NCBI RefSeq assembly: GCF_902364025.1
Contig: NZ_CABJCG010000019.1
Location: forward strand, 61,089-125,088
Direction: 5' to 3'
From: Enterocloster lavalensis
GTDB lineage: Bacteria > Bacillota > Clostridia > Lachnospirales > Lachnospiraceae
DNA length: 64,000 nucleotides
The notes under the pieces are model-generated. The model did not search any database. It saw nothing but the letters and a program-made list of their open reading frames with translations, and was not told the origin of the DNA. The position numbers and the translations under genes are program-made. Positions 18,343-27,467 of the stretch are shown one piece after another (position 1 is the first letter of the stretch; the number at the start of each line of letters is the position of its first letter).

Positions 18343-20688
18343 ATGACCGCCCGGATCGGGCGGCTGAAGGAGCGGATGCTGTCCGAACCGCGGTACGCGT
18401 CCATTGAACAGGCAAAGATTATCACAAAGACCTACCAGGCCAATGAGGAGAAGCCCAGGATCATCCAGAGGGCGCTGGCGCTGAAAGCCGCGCTGGAGCA
18501 GATGGAGATTCGGGTGGAGCCGGAGGAGCTGATCGTGGGCAACCGGACGGCGGGAGTCCGCTACGGGGTGGTATTTCCCGAGAGCGGAAGTTCCTGGGTG
18601 GACAGGGAGTTTGAAACGCTCCCCACCCGCCCCCAGGACCGATTCCAGGTGCGGGAGGAGGATATCCGCTGCTTCCGGGAGGAGATAAAACCCTACTGGG
18701 AGGGGAAATCCCTGGAGGACGTGCTGCGGGCGCGCTACGGCGGGGAGCTGGACCAGATCGCCAAAGTGGTGAAGATCAACCAGAAGGACCACGCCCAGGG
18801 CCACATATGCCCGGACTGCGCCCGATGGCTGAAAATGGGCCCGGCGGCGCTGCGGCAGGAGGCCCTTGAGCGCCTTGAGAACGCGGACGGCCAGAGCACG
18901 GAGGCGGATTTCTACAGAAGCGTGGCGCTGGTGATGGAGGGCGCTGCCACGTTCATGGGTCGCTACCACGATCTGATGGAGGAGCTGGCCGGTCAGGAAC
19001 AGGACCTGAAACTTCAGGAGAGCATGAGAACCGTGGCGGAAAACTGCCGGAACCTGTCCAATCGGCCCGCAGAGACCTTCCACGAGGCCGTGCAGTCCAT
19101 CTGGTTTCTGTTCGTGATCCTGCACATGGAGTCCAACGCCTCGTCCTTTTCGCCGGGCCGGATGGACAGTTACCTGGAGCCGTATTATAATAGAGATATT
19201 GAGGCCGGGACGCTGGATCAGGAAAAGGCGCTGGAGATCATCGAGTGTCTGTGGCTGAAATTCAACCAGATCGTCTACCTGAGAAATGCCAACAGCGCCA
19301 AATTCTTCGCGGGTTTTCCCATCGGCTTCAACATCGTCACCGGCGGCCAGGATGAGAACGGAAATGATTTTGTCAACGACCTGTCCTTCCTGTTTTTGAA
19401 AGCCCAGGAGCATCTGGGCCTGCCCCAGCCCAATCTCTCCGTCCGTCTCCACCCGGGGACCGGGGAGGAGTTTTTGAAGGCGGCAATCCGGGTGGTGGCA
19501 AAGGGCAGCGGGATGCCCCAGTTCTTCAACGACAATGCGGTGATACCCGCTCTGGAATCTTTGGGAATCGACGAGAAGGACGCCCGGGACTACGCCGTGG
19601 TGGGCTGCGTGGAGCTGACCACCCAGGGGAACAACCTGGGGTGGAGCGACGCCGCCATGTTCAATCTGAACAAGGCTCTGGAGCTGACCCTTACCGGTGG
19701 AAAATGCCTTCTGACCGGCGCAAAACTGGGCCCGGACTACGGCGACCTGACCACCTATGACACCTACGAGGATCTGGAGGCCGTGCTGAAGCGGTATCTG
19801 GACGAGTACATGGACCGGATGGTGAAAGCCTGCGAGGTGGTGGAAAAGGCCCACATGGAGCTTCTTCCCTCGCCCTTCCTCTCTACGGTGATCGACGACT
19901 GCATGGAGAAGGGAATGGATGTGACTGCGGGCGGAGCCCGGTACAACCTGTCCGGCATTCAGATGATTCAGGTGGCCAACCTGGCGGACAGCCTGGCGGC
20001 CCTGAAAAAGCTGGTATTTGACGAGAAGCGCATTGGCAGGGAGGAGCTGCTGCGGGCCCTGGAGCACAATTTCGAGGGAAATGAAGTCCTGCGCGCCACC
20101 CTGCTCAACAAAGCGCCCAAATACGGCAACGACGTGGAGTGGGTGGACCGGCTGGGCGCCAAGTGGGCGGAATATTTCAAGGAAAGGCTGTCCCATTATA
20201 CCAATTACAGGGGCGGCCGCTACCACACCGGCATGTACACGGTTTCGGCCCATGTGCCCATGGGGGAGAACGTGGGAGCCGGGCCGGACGGGAGACTGGC
20301 CGGGACGCCGTTAGCCGACGGCGGGATGTCGCCGGTGTACGGCAGAGACATTTCCGGCCCCACGGCCGTGCTGAACTCAGTGGCCCGGCTGGACCGGAAC
20401 CTGACCAGCAACGGCGGCCTTCTGAACATGAAATTTCTGCCGGAGTTTTTCAGGACGGAGACGGGAATCGACAAGTTCGCCGCATTTCTCAGAACCTTCG
20501 TGGACCTGGAAATCCCCCACATTCAGTTCAACGTGGTGCGCCGGGAGGACCTGATCGCCGCCAGGGAGAATCCTGAGCAGTACCGGGGCCTGACCATCCG
20601 CGTGGCCGGATACACCGCCTACTTTACGGAGCTGGCGGATGAGTTGCAGCAGGAAATCATAGCCAGAACCAGCTATACGGATATCTGA
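18343..20688 (+). CDS. Glycyl radical enzyme, PflD/YbiW type (probable anhydrohexitol-6-phosphate lyase)
   Basis: About 781 residues from the ATG giving MTARIGRLKERML, which matches the start of E. coli PflD as I recall it; a GTG at 18328 or the overlapping ATG at 18301 are alternatives. The thiyl cysteine lies in VVGCVEL (codon 19606) and the radical glycine in RVAGYTAYF (codon 20608). GCVEL is PflD-like and differs from the GCVEP of choline and glycerol lyases. E. coli PflD and YbiW were reported to open 1,5-anhydromannitol- and 1,5-anhydroglucitol-6-phosphate to 1-deoxyfructose-6-phosphate. The PTS genes upstream and the aldolase downstream fit that route. Substrate assignment is inference. 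Confidence 0.85.
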   Translation: MTARIGRLKERMLSEPRYASIEQAKIITKTYQANEEKPRIIQRALALKAALEQMEIRVEPEELIVGNRTAGVRYGVVFPESGSSWVDREFETLPTRPQDRFQVREEDIRCFREEIKPYWEGKSLEDVLRARYGGELDQIAKVVKINQKDHAQGHICPDCARWLKMGPAALRQEALERLENADGQSTEADFYRSVALVMEGAATFMGRYHDLMEELAGQEQDLKLQESMRTVAENCRNLSNRPAETFHEAVQSIWFLFVILHMESNASSFSPGRMDSYLEPYYNRDIEAGTLDQEKALEIIECLWLKFNQIVYLRNANSAKFFAGFPIGFNIVTGGQDENGNDFVNDLSFLFLKAQEHLGLPQPNLSVRLHPGTGEEFLKAAIRVVAKGSGMPQFFNDNAVIPALESLGIDEKDARDYAVVGCVELTTQGNNLGWSDAAMFNLNKALELTLTGGKCLLTGAKLGPDYGDLTTYDTYEDLEAVLKRYLDEYMDRMVKACEVVEKAHMELLPSPFLSTVIDDCMEKGMDVTAGGARYNLSGIQMIQVANLADSLAALKKLVFDEKRIGREELLRALEHNFEGNEVLRATLLNKAPKYGNDVEWVDRLGAKWAEYFKERLSHYTNYRGGRYHTGMYTVSAHVPMGENVGAGPDGRLAGTPLADGGMSPVYGRDISGPTAVLNSVARLDRNLTSNGGLLNMKFLPEFFRTETGIDKFAAFLRTFVDLEIPHIQFNVVRREDLIAARENPEQYRGLTIRVAGYTAYFTELADELQQEIIARTSYTDI

Positions 20689-20703
20689 TAGGGAGGCCGG
20701 CCA

Positions 20704-21615
20704 ATGACGGGAACCATCTTTGATGTCAGACGATTTTCCACCCACGACGGAGGCGGGATCAGAACCACCATGTTCATGAAGGGCTGCCCCCTGTCCTGCG
20801 TCTGGTGCCACAACCCGGAGGGAATCTCCGTGAAGCCCCGGCCTCTGCATTTTCCAACCAAATGCATGGGCTGCGGCATCTGCTGCCGCCTGGCAGAGCA
20901 GGGCGGAATGACCCGGGAGGCGGACGGCGTGCGGATTCACCCGGATCGGCATGAGGACTGGCCCGCCCTGGTGGACGCCTGTCCGGCCGGGGCCCTGTCC
21001 TGGGATTCCAGGACGGTGACCGTCGGCCAGGCCGTGGAGGAGCTTTTGAAGGACCGGGCATTTTTCAAATATGGGGGCGGGATCACCTTATCGGGCGGGG
21101 AGCCGCTTCTCCAGCCGGAATTCGCGGCCGCGGTGTTAAAGCGGATGCAGGAGGAAGGCGTGCACACGGCCATGGAGACCTCCCTTTACGCCGGTTCGGA
21201 GGCGCTGCGTATGGTGCTGCCGTACCTGGATCTGATCTACGCGGACGTGAAGATTTGTGACAGGGAACGCCACAGACGGTACGTGGGGGCCTCCAATGAG
21301 CAGATTCTAAGCAATCTGGAGCTGCTGCTCACATCCGAAAAGCGGGACCAGGCCGTCATCAGGACCCCCCTGATCCCCGAATACACGGCGTACCGGGAAA
21401 ATATCGCCGGAATCGCCAGGCTTTTGTCGGGCATCTACCCGGACGTCACCTGGGAGCTGCTCAATTACAATCCGCTGGCAGAAGCCAAATATCATCTGGT
21501 GGACCGGGAGTTCTGTTTCAAAGAGAACCCCGGGCGCTACACGGCGGAGGAGATGGAAGCATTTGCCCGGATCGCACGGGAAAATGGAGTCAGAAATGTG
21601 ATTGTGGAAGGATAG
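20704..21615 (+). CDS. Glycyl radical enzyme activating enzyme (radical SAM)
   Basis: 303 residues. The radical SAM cluster motif CxxxCxxC is present as CPLSCVWC, with the typical activase context DGGGIRTTMFMKGCP before it. A ferredoxin-like insert follows with CMGCGICC (about residue 57) and CPAGAL, so at least one auxiliary iron-sulfur cluster is expected, as in PflC-type activases. It uses S-adenosylmethionine to make the glycyl radical on the partner encoded 15 bases upstream. Radical SAM barrel motifs such as GGITLSGGEPLLQPEF are intact. Confidence 0.93.
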   Translation: MTGTIFDVRRFSTHDGGGIRTTMFMKGCPLSCVWCHNPEGISVKPRPLHFPTKCMGCGICCRLAEQGGMTREADGVRIHPDRHEDWPALVDACPAGALSWDSRTVTVGQAVEELLKDRAFFKYGGGITLSGGEPLLQPEFAAAVLKRMQEEGVHTAMETSLYAGSEALRMVLPYLDLIYADVKICDRERHRRYVGASNEQILSNLELLLTSEKRDQAVIRTPLIPEYTAYRENIAGIARLLSGIYPDVTWELLNYNPLAEAKYHLVDREFCFKENPGRYTAEEMEAFARIARENGVRNVIVEG

Positions 21616-21624
21616 GTACAGAAT

Positions 21625-22305
21625 ATGAAATTTATAATCGATGACGCGGATATTGCAAAAATCAAGGACATTTACAACACCTTTGCCGTGGACGGGGTGA
21701 CGACCAACCCGTCCATCCTGGCCAAAAGCGGCCGTCAGCCCTACGAGGTGCTCACGGAGATCCGGGAATTCATCGGGCCGGATGCGGAGCTGCATGTGCA
21801 GGTGATCGCGCCGGACGCTGAGGGTATGGTGCGGGACGGCCACCGGATCGTGGAGGTGCTTGGGAAAAATACCTACGTCAAGGTGCCCACCACCAAAGAG
21901 GGCCTGAGAGCCATGAAAATGCTTCACGGGGAGGGAATCCGGGTCACGGCCACGGCCATCTACACCCGGATGCAGGCGTTTCTCGCGGCCAAGGCGGGAG
22001 CGGACTACGCTGCGCCCTACGTGAACCGCATCGACAATCTGGGCGGCGACGGCGTGAAAACGGCCCAGGACATTCACGACATCTTCAGGAAGAACGGCCT
22101 GAACTGCCAGGTGCTGGCGGCCAGCTTCAAGAACTCCCAGCAGGTGCAGGAGCTGTGTGAGTACGGCATCGGAGCCGCAACCATTTCCCCGGACGTCATT
22201 GAGGCGTTGATCAAAAATGATTCCGTAACCATGGCGGTGGAGGCCTTTGTGAAGGACTTCGAGGGCCTGTGCGGCAAAGGGGTTACCATGGAGACCAGCA
22301 AGTGA
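21625..22305 (+). CDS. fsa: Fructose-6-phosphate aldolase / transaldolase-like (FSA/TalC)
   Basis: 226 residues, the length of the small TalC/FSA group. The Schiff-base lysine is K86 in YVKVPTT. DGVTTNPSILAKSG and TATAIYTRMQAFLAAKAG are typical of the family. FSA enzymes cleave fructose-6-phosphate, and more readily 1-deoxyfructose-6-phosphate, releasing hydroxyacetone and glyceraldehyde-3-phosphate in the latter case. Directly behind a PflD-like enzyme and its activase, the second reaction is the likely role. No hydroxyacetone reductase (GldA) is seen in this operon. Confidence 0.88.
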   Translation: MKFIIDDADIAKIKDIYNTFAVDGVTTNPSILAKSGRQPYEVLTEIREFIGPDAELHVQVIAPDAEGMVRDGHRIVEVLGKNTYVKVPTTKEGLRAMKMLHGEGIRVTATAIYTRMQAFLAAKAGADYAAPYVNRIDNLGGDGVKTAQDIHDIFRKNGLNCQVLAASFKNSQQVQELCEYGIGAATISPDVIEALIKNDSVTMAVEAFVKDFEGLCGKGVTMETSK

Positions 22306-22306
22306 T

Positions 22307-22798
22307 ATGGAAGAACTGCAAAAAGAGATAGAGAGAATCAGGCGGGAGCAGGAGGAGCTGGTGTTCGCCGCCTTTGACGAAGAGACGGCCTGGGAGACGG
22401 GAAAACGCCTTCGGCAGACCGCCCTGGAGAAGGGGTACGCGGTGGCCATTTCCGTGACGCTGAACCGCAGGCGGCTCTTTGCCTGCGCCATGGCGGGGAC
22501 TACCCCCATCAACGACGAGTGGATCAGGCGGAAAGAAAATACGGTATACAAGTTTTTCAAGAGCTCCTATGAAATGTCCCTGTATATGAAGCTGAAGGGG
22601 GATTCCATCGGGCCGCGGTACGGCCTGGAGGACGGGCTCTACGCGGCTGCCGGGGGCGCGGTTCCGGTGTGCGTGAAGGGCGCCGGCATTGTGGGCACGG
22701 TGACGGTATCCGGCCTGGCCGAGCATGAGGACCACGCGCTGGTGGTGTCGGTTCTGCGGGAGATGATCGCGGAGGAGACGGCCGGGGGACGTGAGTGA
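22307..22798 (+). CDS. UPF0303 / haem-degrading-domain family protein
   Basis: 163 residues, starting one base after the aldolase stop. The sequence pattern (LRQTALEKGYAVAISVTLN, FACAMAGTTPINDEWIRRKENT and GIVGTVTVSGLAEHEDHALVV) is that of the UPF0303/GlcG-like fold. Members are often found beside sugar or polyol catabolic genes, but their biochemical role is unclear. It is the last gene before a terminator and so belongs to the operon. Confidence 0.75.
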   Translation: MEELQKEIERIRREQEELVFAAFDEETAWETGKRLRQTALEKGYAVAISVTLNRRRLFACAMAGTTPINDEWIRRKENTVYKFFKSSYEMSLYMKLKGDSIGPRYGLEDGLYAAAGGAVPVCVKGAGIVGTVTVSGLAEHEDHALVVSVLREMIAEETAGGRE

Positions 22799-22812
22799 TC
22801 GAAATGGAAATG

Positions 22813-22862
22813 AAAACGGGAACGGTTGCGCGGAGATATCCGCGGGGCTGTTTCCGTTTTTT
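22813..22862 (+). terminator. Terminator of the glycyl-radical sugar operon
   Basis: AAAACGGGAACGG at 22814 pairs with the complementary TGTTTCCGTTTT ending at 22860; the arms continue through GCGCGGA/TCCGCGG around a GATA loop, and TTT follows. The rest of the 305-base gap (22863-23103) shows no feature I can support beyond the ribosome binding site of the next gene (GGGGGT). Confidence 0.85.
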
Positions 22863-23103
22863 GCTTTTCATTGGGAGGGGGTTGTAGTATAGTTGTATTT
22901 ATGATGTAAGACTTCTGTGCATATTGAGCCGGAGCCTGAATGAAAGACGGGAAGGTGGTTTGGTGACCTCTATCTGTCCCTATTCAGCCCGGAGAATCGT
23001 AAGAATTGGGATCAGGATTTTGCAGGCAATGCGGATTTGAATTGATATCCAATGAATGTGATGATGAAACATCGAACTATATTTCAGATTAGGGGGTAAA
23101 GAA

Positions 23104-24363
23104 GTGTTAAAACAAAATGGAGAACAGGATTTAAGGAATTTCACAGAGAATACATTTCAGGAATCAGTGGAGGAGATCGTTCCGGGCGTCTGGATTGCTT
23201 TAAGCATCGGCCACAGCAACGCAATCTTTATCGAAGGAAATACCTCCGTCATCCTGGTTGACACCCTGGACACCGGCAAGCGGGGAGAGCGCCTCCGGGA
23301 GATCATCCAGGCTGCAACCGGGAAAGAGGTGGGGACCATCATCTACACCCACAGCCACGTGGACCACAGGGGCGGCGCCGGTGCCTTCGATCTCTCGAAT
23401 CCGGAGGCCATCGCTTTTTCGCCCTGCGTCCCGGTGCTGGAACACAGCGGCGTGGTGCAGGATATCCTGAACAAACGGGGCGCGCGCCAGTTCGGCTTTA
23501 GCCTGAGCGACGAGGAGAACATTTCCCAGGGAATCGGAATCCGCACCGGCGCGGTGTACGGGGAGGCCAGGGCCTTCCGCAAGCCGGCCGTTGTTTACGA
23601 CCAGGATCAGGTGATCCGGGAAATCGACGGCGTCACCGTGGAGATGACGCGGATTCAGGGCGAGACCGACGACCAGATTATGGTCTGGCTTCCTGAGAAA
23701 AAAGTGCTCTGCTGCGGCGACAATTATTATGGCTGCTGGCCCAATCTCTACGCCATCCGAGGCGGCCAGTACCGGGATATCGCCGCCTGGGTCAGAAGCC
23801 TTGACAAGATCCGCTCCTATGAGGCCGAATACCTGCTGCCCGGGCATACGAAGCCCGTCTGCGGCCGGGAACAGGTGGAGGAGGTGCTGGCCAATTTCCG
23901 CAACGCCATCGCCTATGTGCTGGAAGAGACACTCCGCGGAATGAACGAGGGCAAGGACATGGATACGCTGGCCGCGGAGATCGCCCTGCCGGAGAAATAT
24001 GCAGACCTGCCCCACCTCGGGGAGTATTACGGTACGGTAGAGTGGACGGTCCGGGCGGTTTTCACGGCCTACGCGGGCTGGTTCGACGGCAACCCCACCC
24101 ACCTGCACCCCCTGGCACCCGGGAAACGGGGCGAAAAGGCCGTCGCCCTGATGGGCGGCCCGCAGGCGGTTCAGACTGCGGTGGAGGAGAAGGAATACCA
24201 GTGGGCGCTGGAGCTTTGCGACCTGCTGTTAAATGCAGGGGAAATGATTCAGGAGGCCTGCAGGTGGAAGGCGGCGGCGATGAGGAAGCTTGCTAAGATG
24301 GAGACCAGCGCGAATGGGAGGCATTATTATCTGGTGAGTGCGTATGAGTTGGAGGAGGGATAA
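23104..24363 (+). CDS. Alkylsulfatase-like metallo-beta-lactamase-fold hydrolase
   Basis: 419 residues from a GTG start. The metal-binding motif reads THSHVDHRGG (about residue 83), and a second-shell segment GETDDQIMVWLPEKKVLCCGDN follows in two parts. The dimerisation-domain signature of SdsA/BDS1 alkylsulfatases is clear: EYYGTVEWTVRAVF and GWFDGNPTHLHPL (about 310-345). The protein stops after the helical dimerisation domain and lacks the SCP2-like C-terminal domain of the 600-residue enzymes. Family members hydrolyse long-chain alkyl sulfates; the truncated forms in gut Clostridia are uncharacterised. No signal peptide, so cytoplasmic. Confidence 0.8.
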   Translation: MLKQNGEQDLRNFTENTFQESVEEIVPGVWIALSIGHSNAIFIEGNTSVILVDTLDTGKRGERLREIIQAATGKEVGTIIYTHSHVDHRGGAGAFDLSNPEAIAFSPCVPVLEHSGVVQDILNKRGARQFGFSLSDEENISQGIGIRTGAVYGEARAFRKPAVVYDQDQVIREIDGVTVEMTRIQGETDDQIMVWLPEKKVLCCGDNYYGCWPNLYAIRGGQYRDIAAWVRSLDKIRSYEAEYLLPGHTKPVCGREQVEEVLANFRNAIAYVLEETLRGMNEGKDMDTLAAEIALPEKYADLPHLGEYYGTVEWTVRAVFTAYAGWFDGNPTHLHPLAPGKRGEKAVALMGGPQAVQTAVEEKEYQWALELCDLLLNAGEMIQEACRWKAAAMRKLAKMETSANGRHYYLVSAYELEEG

Positions 24364-24456
24364 ATCCCTGAATATTTGTAAATTTGCCGGGCGTCCGGCC
24401 CTTGGCTATACCGTAGGGAAAGACAGCGGAGATTAACAAGATAAGGGGAGGGAACT

Positions 24457-25848
24457 GTGGGAGGATCAGATGCATCACGTGGTTTTGTATATCAGGGATT
24501 TGTCTCAGTATTAGAAGCGCTGACAGACGGCAATGCTTGGGACAAAATATACGTTGAATACCCGACGAAAGGGGATAAGGTTGATATTGCGCTGGAAAGG
24601 CAGAATCGGCTGATTAAGTGTATACAAGTAAAATCGACGGTTAATATATTTACGAAATCAAATGTGCAGAAATGGCTGCGTGATTTGATCTCGGATGCAG
24701 AGAGTCCGGCTTATGAGTTATTTCTAATCGGACATTGCGATAAGGCGGCGAATGTATTTATCAAATCTGTCAAAAAGTATTATGAGCAAAAAACGGATCA
24801 GGAGATGGAGAAATCGCTGAAAGGTTTTGATATGGGTTTACTCGATCACCGGGAAGTAAAGATTGATGCGATCCCCTTTGATAAGAACAGATTTCAGCAA
24901 ATCGTGCGGGACTCGTTGCACCGTTATATTTCAACCAAAGGTCAAATGATGTTATTCGACCAGATCGACTTCATCGCTGCGGCGATTGAAAATGATCATA
25001 TGATTTCCTCGACAGATGGGAAAGGTATCGCCAGGAATGAATTCGAGGAACGATTGGAAAAGAGGATTCGTCTGGTTGCGGATCAATATGCGCCAAAACG
25101 GACTGCCATCTGGATTAACAGCTATCCAGATGACGTGGACGAGGCGGGGAAAACATCCGGGAGATATTTATCGTTCACAGATAAATTTCAGGGTCGGAAC
25201 CTAAAAGCTGAATATGACTGGAACCGGGACATTTATGGCAAAATAAAAGAATTTTTGCTTTCCAGAGTGAATCGGGAACAGGCCTATGAATTGTATATGG
25301 CAGCACATTGTTCGATTGCGTTTGCGGCGGGAAGGCTCTTGAACAGTAAGTCGGGAATCAACATTTTTCCGATGCAGAAGACTGCCATAAACGGCATCGA
25401 GCTTTGGAATATAAAGCCATTTTCCGGTCGGGAATACTCAGAGTGGGAGATACGCCAGGAGGTGTATCAGGAGAATCAATCGGATTCCGCATTGGTTTTA
25501 AATGTCACACGCGATATATACAACGAAGTGGTCCAGTACATGGATGAAGCTAATTTGCAGATTGGCCGAATTGTGAACTGTATGCTGCCTGTTCACGGAG
25601 CCACAAACTTTTCGATCGCAGACGGCACACATGCCATGCTGCTGGCCAATCAGATATACAAGGCGATCGCAGGCAGGAGGATTGACGAACGGCGTGCAAC
25701 GCTGCATATTTTTGCTTCCGCGCCCAATGGATTTATGTTTTTTCTGGGACAAAATTCAATGGGATTTGGAAAATGCCAGTTGTATGAATATGATTTCGAA
25801 AAGCGGAGTACATGTACATATAAGCCGTCAATCAGGTTTATTGATTGA
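24457..25848 (+). CDS. Orphan nuclease-SAVED protein (Cap4-like effector)
   Basis: 463 residues from a GTG behind AAGGGGAGGG. The N-terminal about 110 residues have the restriction-type core GDKVDIALERQ followed by IKCIQVKST, the D and QxK of a PD-(D/E)XK nuclease as in the DUF4297 domain of Cap4. The C-terminal about 150 residues end with ATLHIFASAPNGFMFFLGQ and CQLYEYDF, the closing signature of SAVED domains, which bind cyclic oligonucleotides and switch on CBASS effectors. No CD-NTase, Cap2 or Cap3 gene adjoins it; neighbours are a hydrolase and an MFS pump. Base composition is richer in A/T than the flanking genes, hinting at transfer. Signal source unknown. Confidence 0.75.
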   Translation: MGGSDASRGFVYQGFVSVLEALTDGNAWDKIYVEYPTKGDKVDIALERQNRLIKCIQVKSTVNIFTKSNVQKWLRDLISDAESPAYELFLIGHCDKAANVFIKSVKKYYEQKTDQEMEKSLKGFDMGLLDHREVKIDAIPFDKNRFQQIVRDSLHRYISTKGQMMLFDQIDFIAAAIENDHMISSTDGKGIARNEFEERLEKRIRLVADQYAPKRTAIWINSYPDDVDEAGKTSGRYLSFTDKFQGRNLKAEYDWNRDIYGKIKEFLLSRVNREQAYELYMAAHCSIAFAAGRLLNSKSGINIFPMQKTAINGIELWNIKPFSGREYSEWEIRQEVYQENQSDSALVLNVTRDIYNEVVQYMDEANLQIGRIVNCMLPVHGATNFSIADGTHAMLLANQIYKAIAGRRIDERRATLHIFASAPNGFMFFLGQNSMGFGKCQLYEYDFEKRSTCTYKPSIRFID

Positions 25849-25880
25849 TAGGACAATGACTACAAGTTGGGAGAATCAAA

Positions 25881-27098
25881 ATGAACACCGCATCAACTAA
25901 CTGGAAACAAAATTTCTTCACCATCTGGACCGGCCAGGCTTTTTCACAGTTCTCAAGCTCTGTCCTCCAGTTCGCTATCGTGTGGTATCTGACGGACCAA
26001 ACCGGCTCTGCCATGGTGCTGACCATCGCCATGATGATGGGCTTTCTGCCCCAGGGCGTGCTGGGGCCGTTTATCGGAGTGTTCATCGACCGGTACAGCC
26101 GAAAGCGGATCATGATCATCTCGGACCTGCTGATCTCCGCGGCCAGCTTTGTCATGGTGGCGGCGGGATGGATGGGGGCGCTGTCCACGGAGCTGATTCT
26201 TGTCGTGCTGCTGCTCCGCTCTGTGGGCGCCGCCTTCCACACGCCGTGCCTGCAGGCGGTCACGCCCCAGATCGTGCCGCCGGACCAGCTGACCAGGTGT
26301 TCCGGTTACTCCCAGGCCCTGGAGTCCGTATCCCAGATTTTAAGCCCGGCGGTGGCGGCTGTGCTCTACAGCTCCTGGAGCTTAAGTGGAATCGTTTTTC
26401 TGGACGTCATCGGCGCGCTGATCGCGGTGTTTACCCTGGGAATCGCCGTAATACCTGAATTGCAGCGGGATGAGAACAGCGGCAGCGTGCGGGTGCTGCG
26501 GGAGGCGATGGAGGGATTTCGGATTCTTCAGACCAACAAGGGGATGCTGGGGCTGGTTTTGATCGGCAGCCTGTACACCCTGGCGCTGATGCCCACCAGT
26601 GCCCTGTTTCCCCTGATGAGCATGTCCTATTTCAACGGCACCAGCACAAACGCCAGCATCGTGGAGGTGGTATTCTCCGTAGGCCTGCTGTTCGGTTCCC
26701 TGGTGCTGTCGAGATGGGGAGGGACGAAAAACAGGGTCTACACCATTGTTGGTTCGTTCCTTCTCATGAGCTTCAGCTTATTTATCTCCGGCATGCTGCC
26801 GCCCGGCGGTTTCTGGCTGTTCGCCGCCTGTTCCTGGCTCATGGGCGTGTCCGGTCCATTTTACTGGGGGATGTACACGCCGCTCCTTCAGAGCAACTTC
26901 GAGGACCGCTACCTGGGCCGGGTGTTGTCCCTGTCCTCCAGCATCCGGCTGCTCAGCGGGCCGTTGGGACTGGTGGTCTCCGGCGCGTTTGCGGAGCGGT
27001 ATGGGGTTGAGAAATGGTTTCTGATTGCGGGCGCGCTGGTGCTGGTGGCGGCATTTTTGTGCGTTGGGGTACCGGCGGTGCGGGAATGCGATGGATGA
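25881..27098 (+). CDS. MFS efflux transporter (MefA-like)
   Basis: 405 residues with about twelve membrane helices. The N-terminus NFFTIWTGQAFSQFSSSVLQF, read in two parts, and the loop FIDRYSRKRIMIISD match macrolide-efflux-type MFS proteins. The helix 4-5 region with RSVGAAFHTPCLQAVTPQI is also typical. The family exports drugs by proton antiport; homology to MefA does not prove macrolide resistance. It starts 32 bases after the SAVED gene but is clearly more GC-rich, so the two probably have different histories. Confidence 0.85.
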   Translation: MNTASTNWKQNFFTIWTGQAFSQFSSSVLQFAIVWYLTDQTGSAMVLTIAMMMGFLPQGVLGPFIGVFIDRYSRKRIMIISDLLISAASFVMVAAGWMGALSTELILVVLLLRSVGAAFHTPCLQAVTPQIVPPDQLTRCSGYSQALESVSQILSPAVAAVLYSSWSLSGIVFLDVIGALIAVFTLGIAVIPELQRDENSGSVRVLREAMEGFRILQTNKGMLGLVLIGSLYTLALMPTSALFPLMSMSYFNGTSTNASIVEVVFSVGLLFGSLVLSRWGGTKNRVYTIVGSFLLMSFSLFISGMLPPGGFWLFAACSWLMGVSGPFYWGMYTPLLQSNFEDRYLGRVLSLSSSIRLLSGPLGLVVSGAFAERYGVEKWFLIAGALVLVAAFLCVGVPAVRECDG

Positions 27099-27146
27099 AT
27101 TGGAAAAAGAAAATGCGAAAAAATAGGCTAATATATATGCTAAAAC

Positions 27147-27175
27147 TTGCAAATCTAGCTGATTTGGGCTAAAAT
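27147..27175 (+). promoter_or_regulatory. Promoter of hipBA
   Basis: TTGCAA at 27147-27152, 17-base spacer, TAAAAT at 27170-27175. The -10 box ends only seven bases before the hipB ATG (27183), so the message may be leaderless or nearly so. GGCTAATATA and GGCTAAAATA repeat in the same direction here (27125 and 27167), a possible autoregulatory operator for HipB. Confidence 0.65.
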
Positions 27176-27182
27176 ATGATCT

Positions 27183-27467
27183 ATGAATCTATCATTTTTA
27201 AAACAAAAAACACCCGCAGAGACCGCGCGTCTCCTGTCGAGCCGGATCCGCGATATCCGCAAGAGAAAGAAAGTGTCACAGATAAAACTGAGCGAGAAGT
27301 CAGGAGTAAGCCTGGGGTCTGTGAAGCGGTTTGAGCAGAGCGGTGAGATATCGCTGCTGTCTCTGATTAAAATTGCCATAGCGCTGGATATCAGTGATCA
27401 GCTGGAGTGCTTATTTGAGGATATTCCTCCGGCGTCCATTGAGGAGATCATTCGTGAGAACAATTAA
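27183..27467 (+). CDS. hipB: HipB-like antitoxin, XRE family
   Basis: 94 residues with an XRE/Cro helix-turn-helix at about 20-75 (RIRDIRKRKKVSQIKLSEKSG, read in two parts, then VSLGSVKRFEQSGEISLLSL). In HipBA modules the antitoxin binds the kinase toxin and represses the operon. The downstream HipA start lies inside this gene, which is the usual arrangement. No ribosome binding site precedes the ATG, in keeping with a leaderless transcript. Confidence 0.85.
   Translation: MNLSFLKQKTPAETARLLSSRIRDIRKRKKVSQIKLSEKSGVSLGSVKRFEQSGEISLLSLIKIAIALDISDQLECLFEDIPPASIEEIIRENN

Noticed and set aside
18337..20253. Very long open frame (638 codons) on the minus strand opposite the glycyl radical enzyme
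   Set aside because: It mirrors the codon bias of the plus-strand gene, has no family motif and no ribosome binding site; the plus-strand frame has the full glycyl radical motifs.
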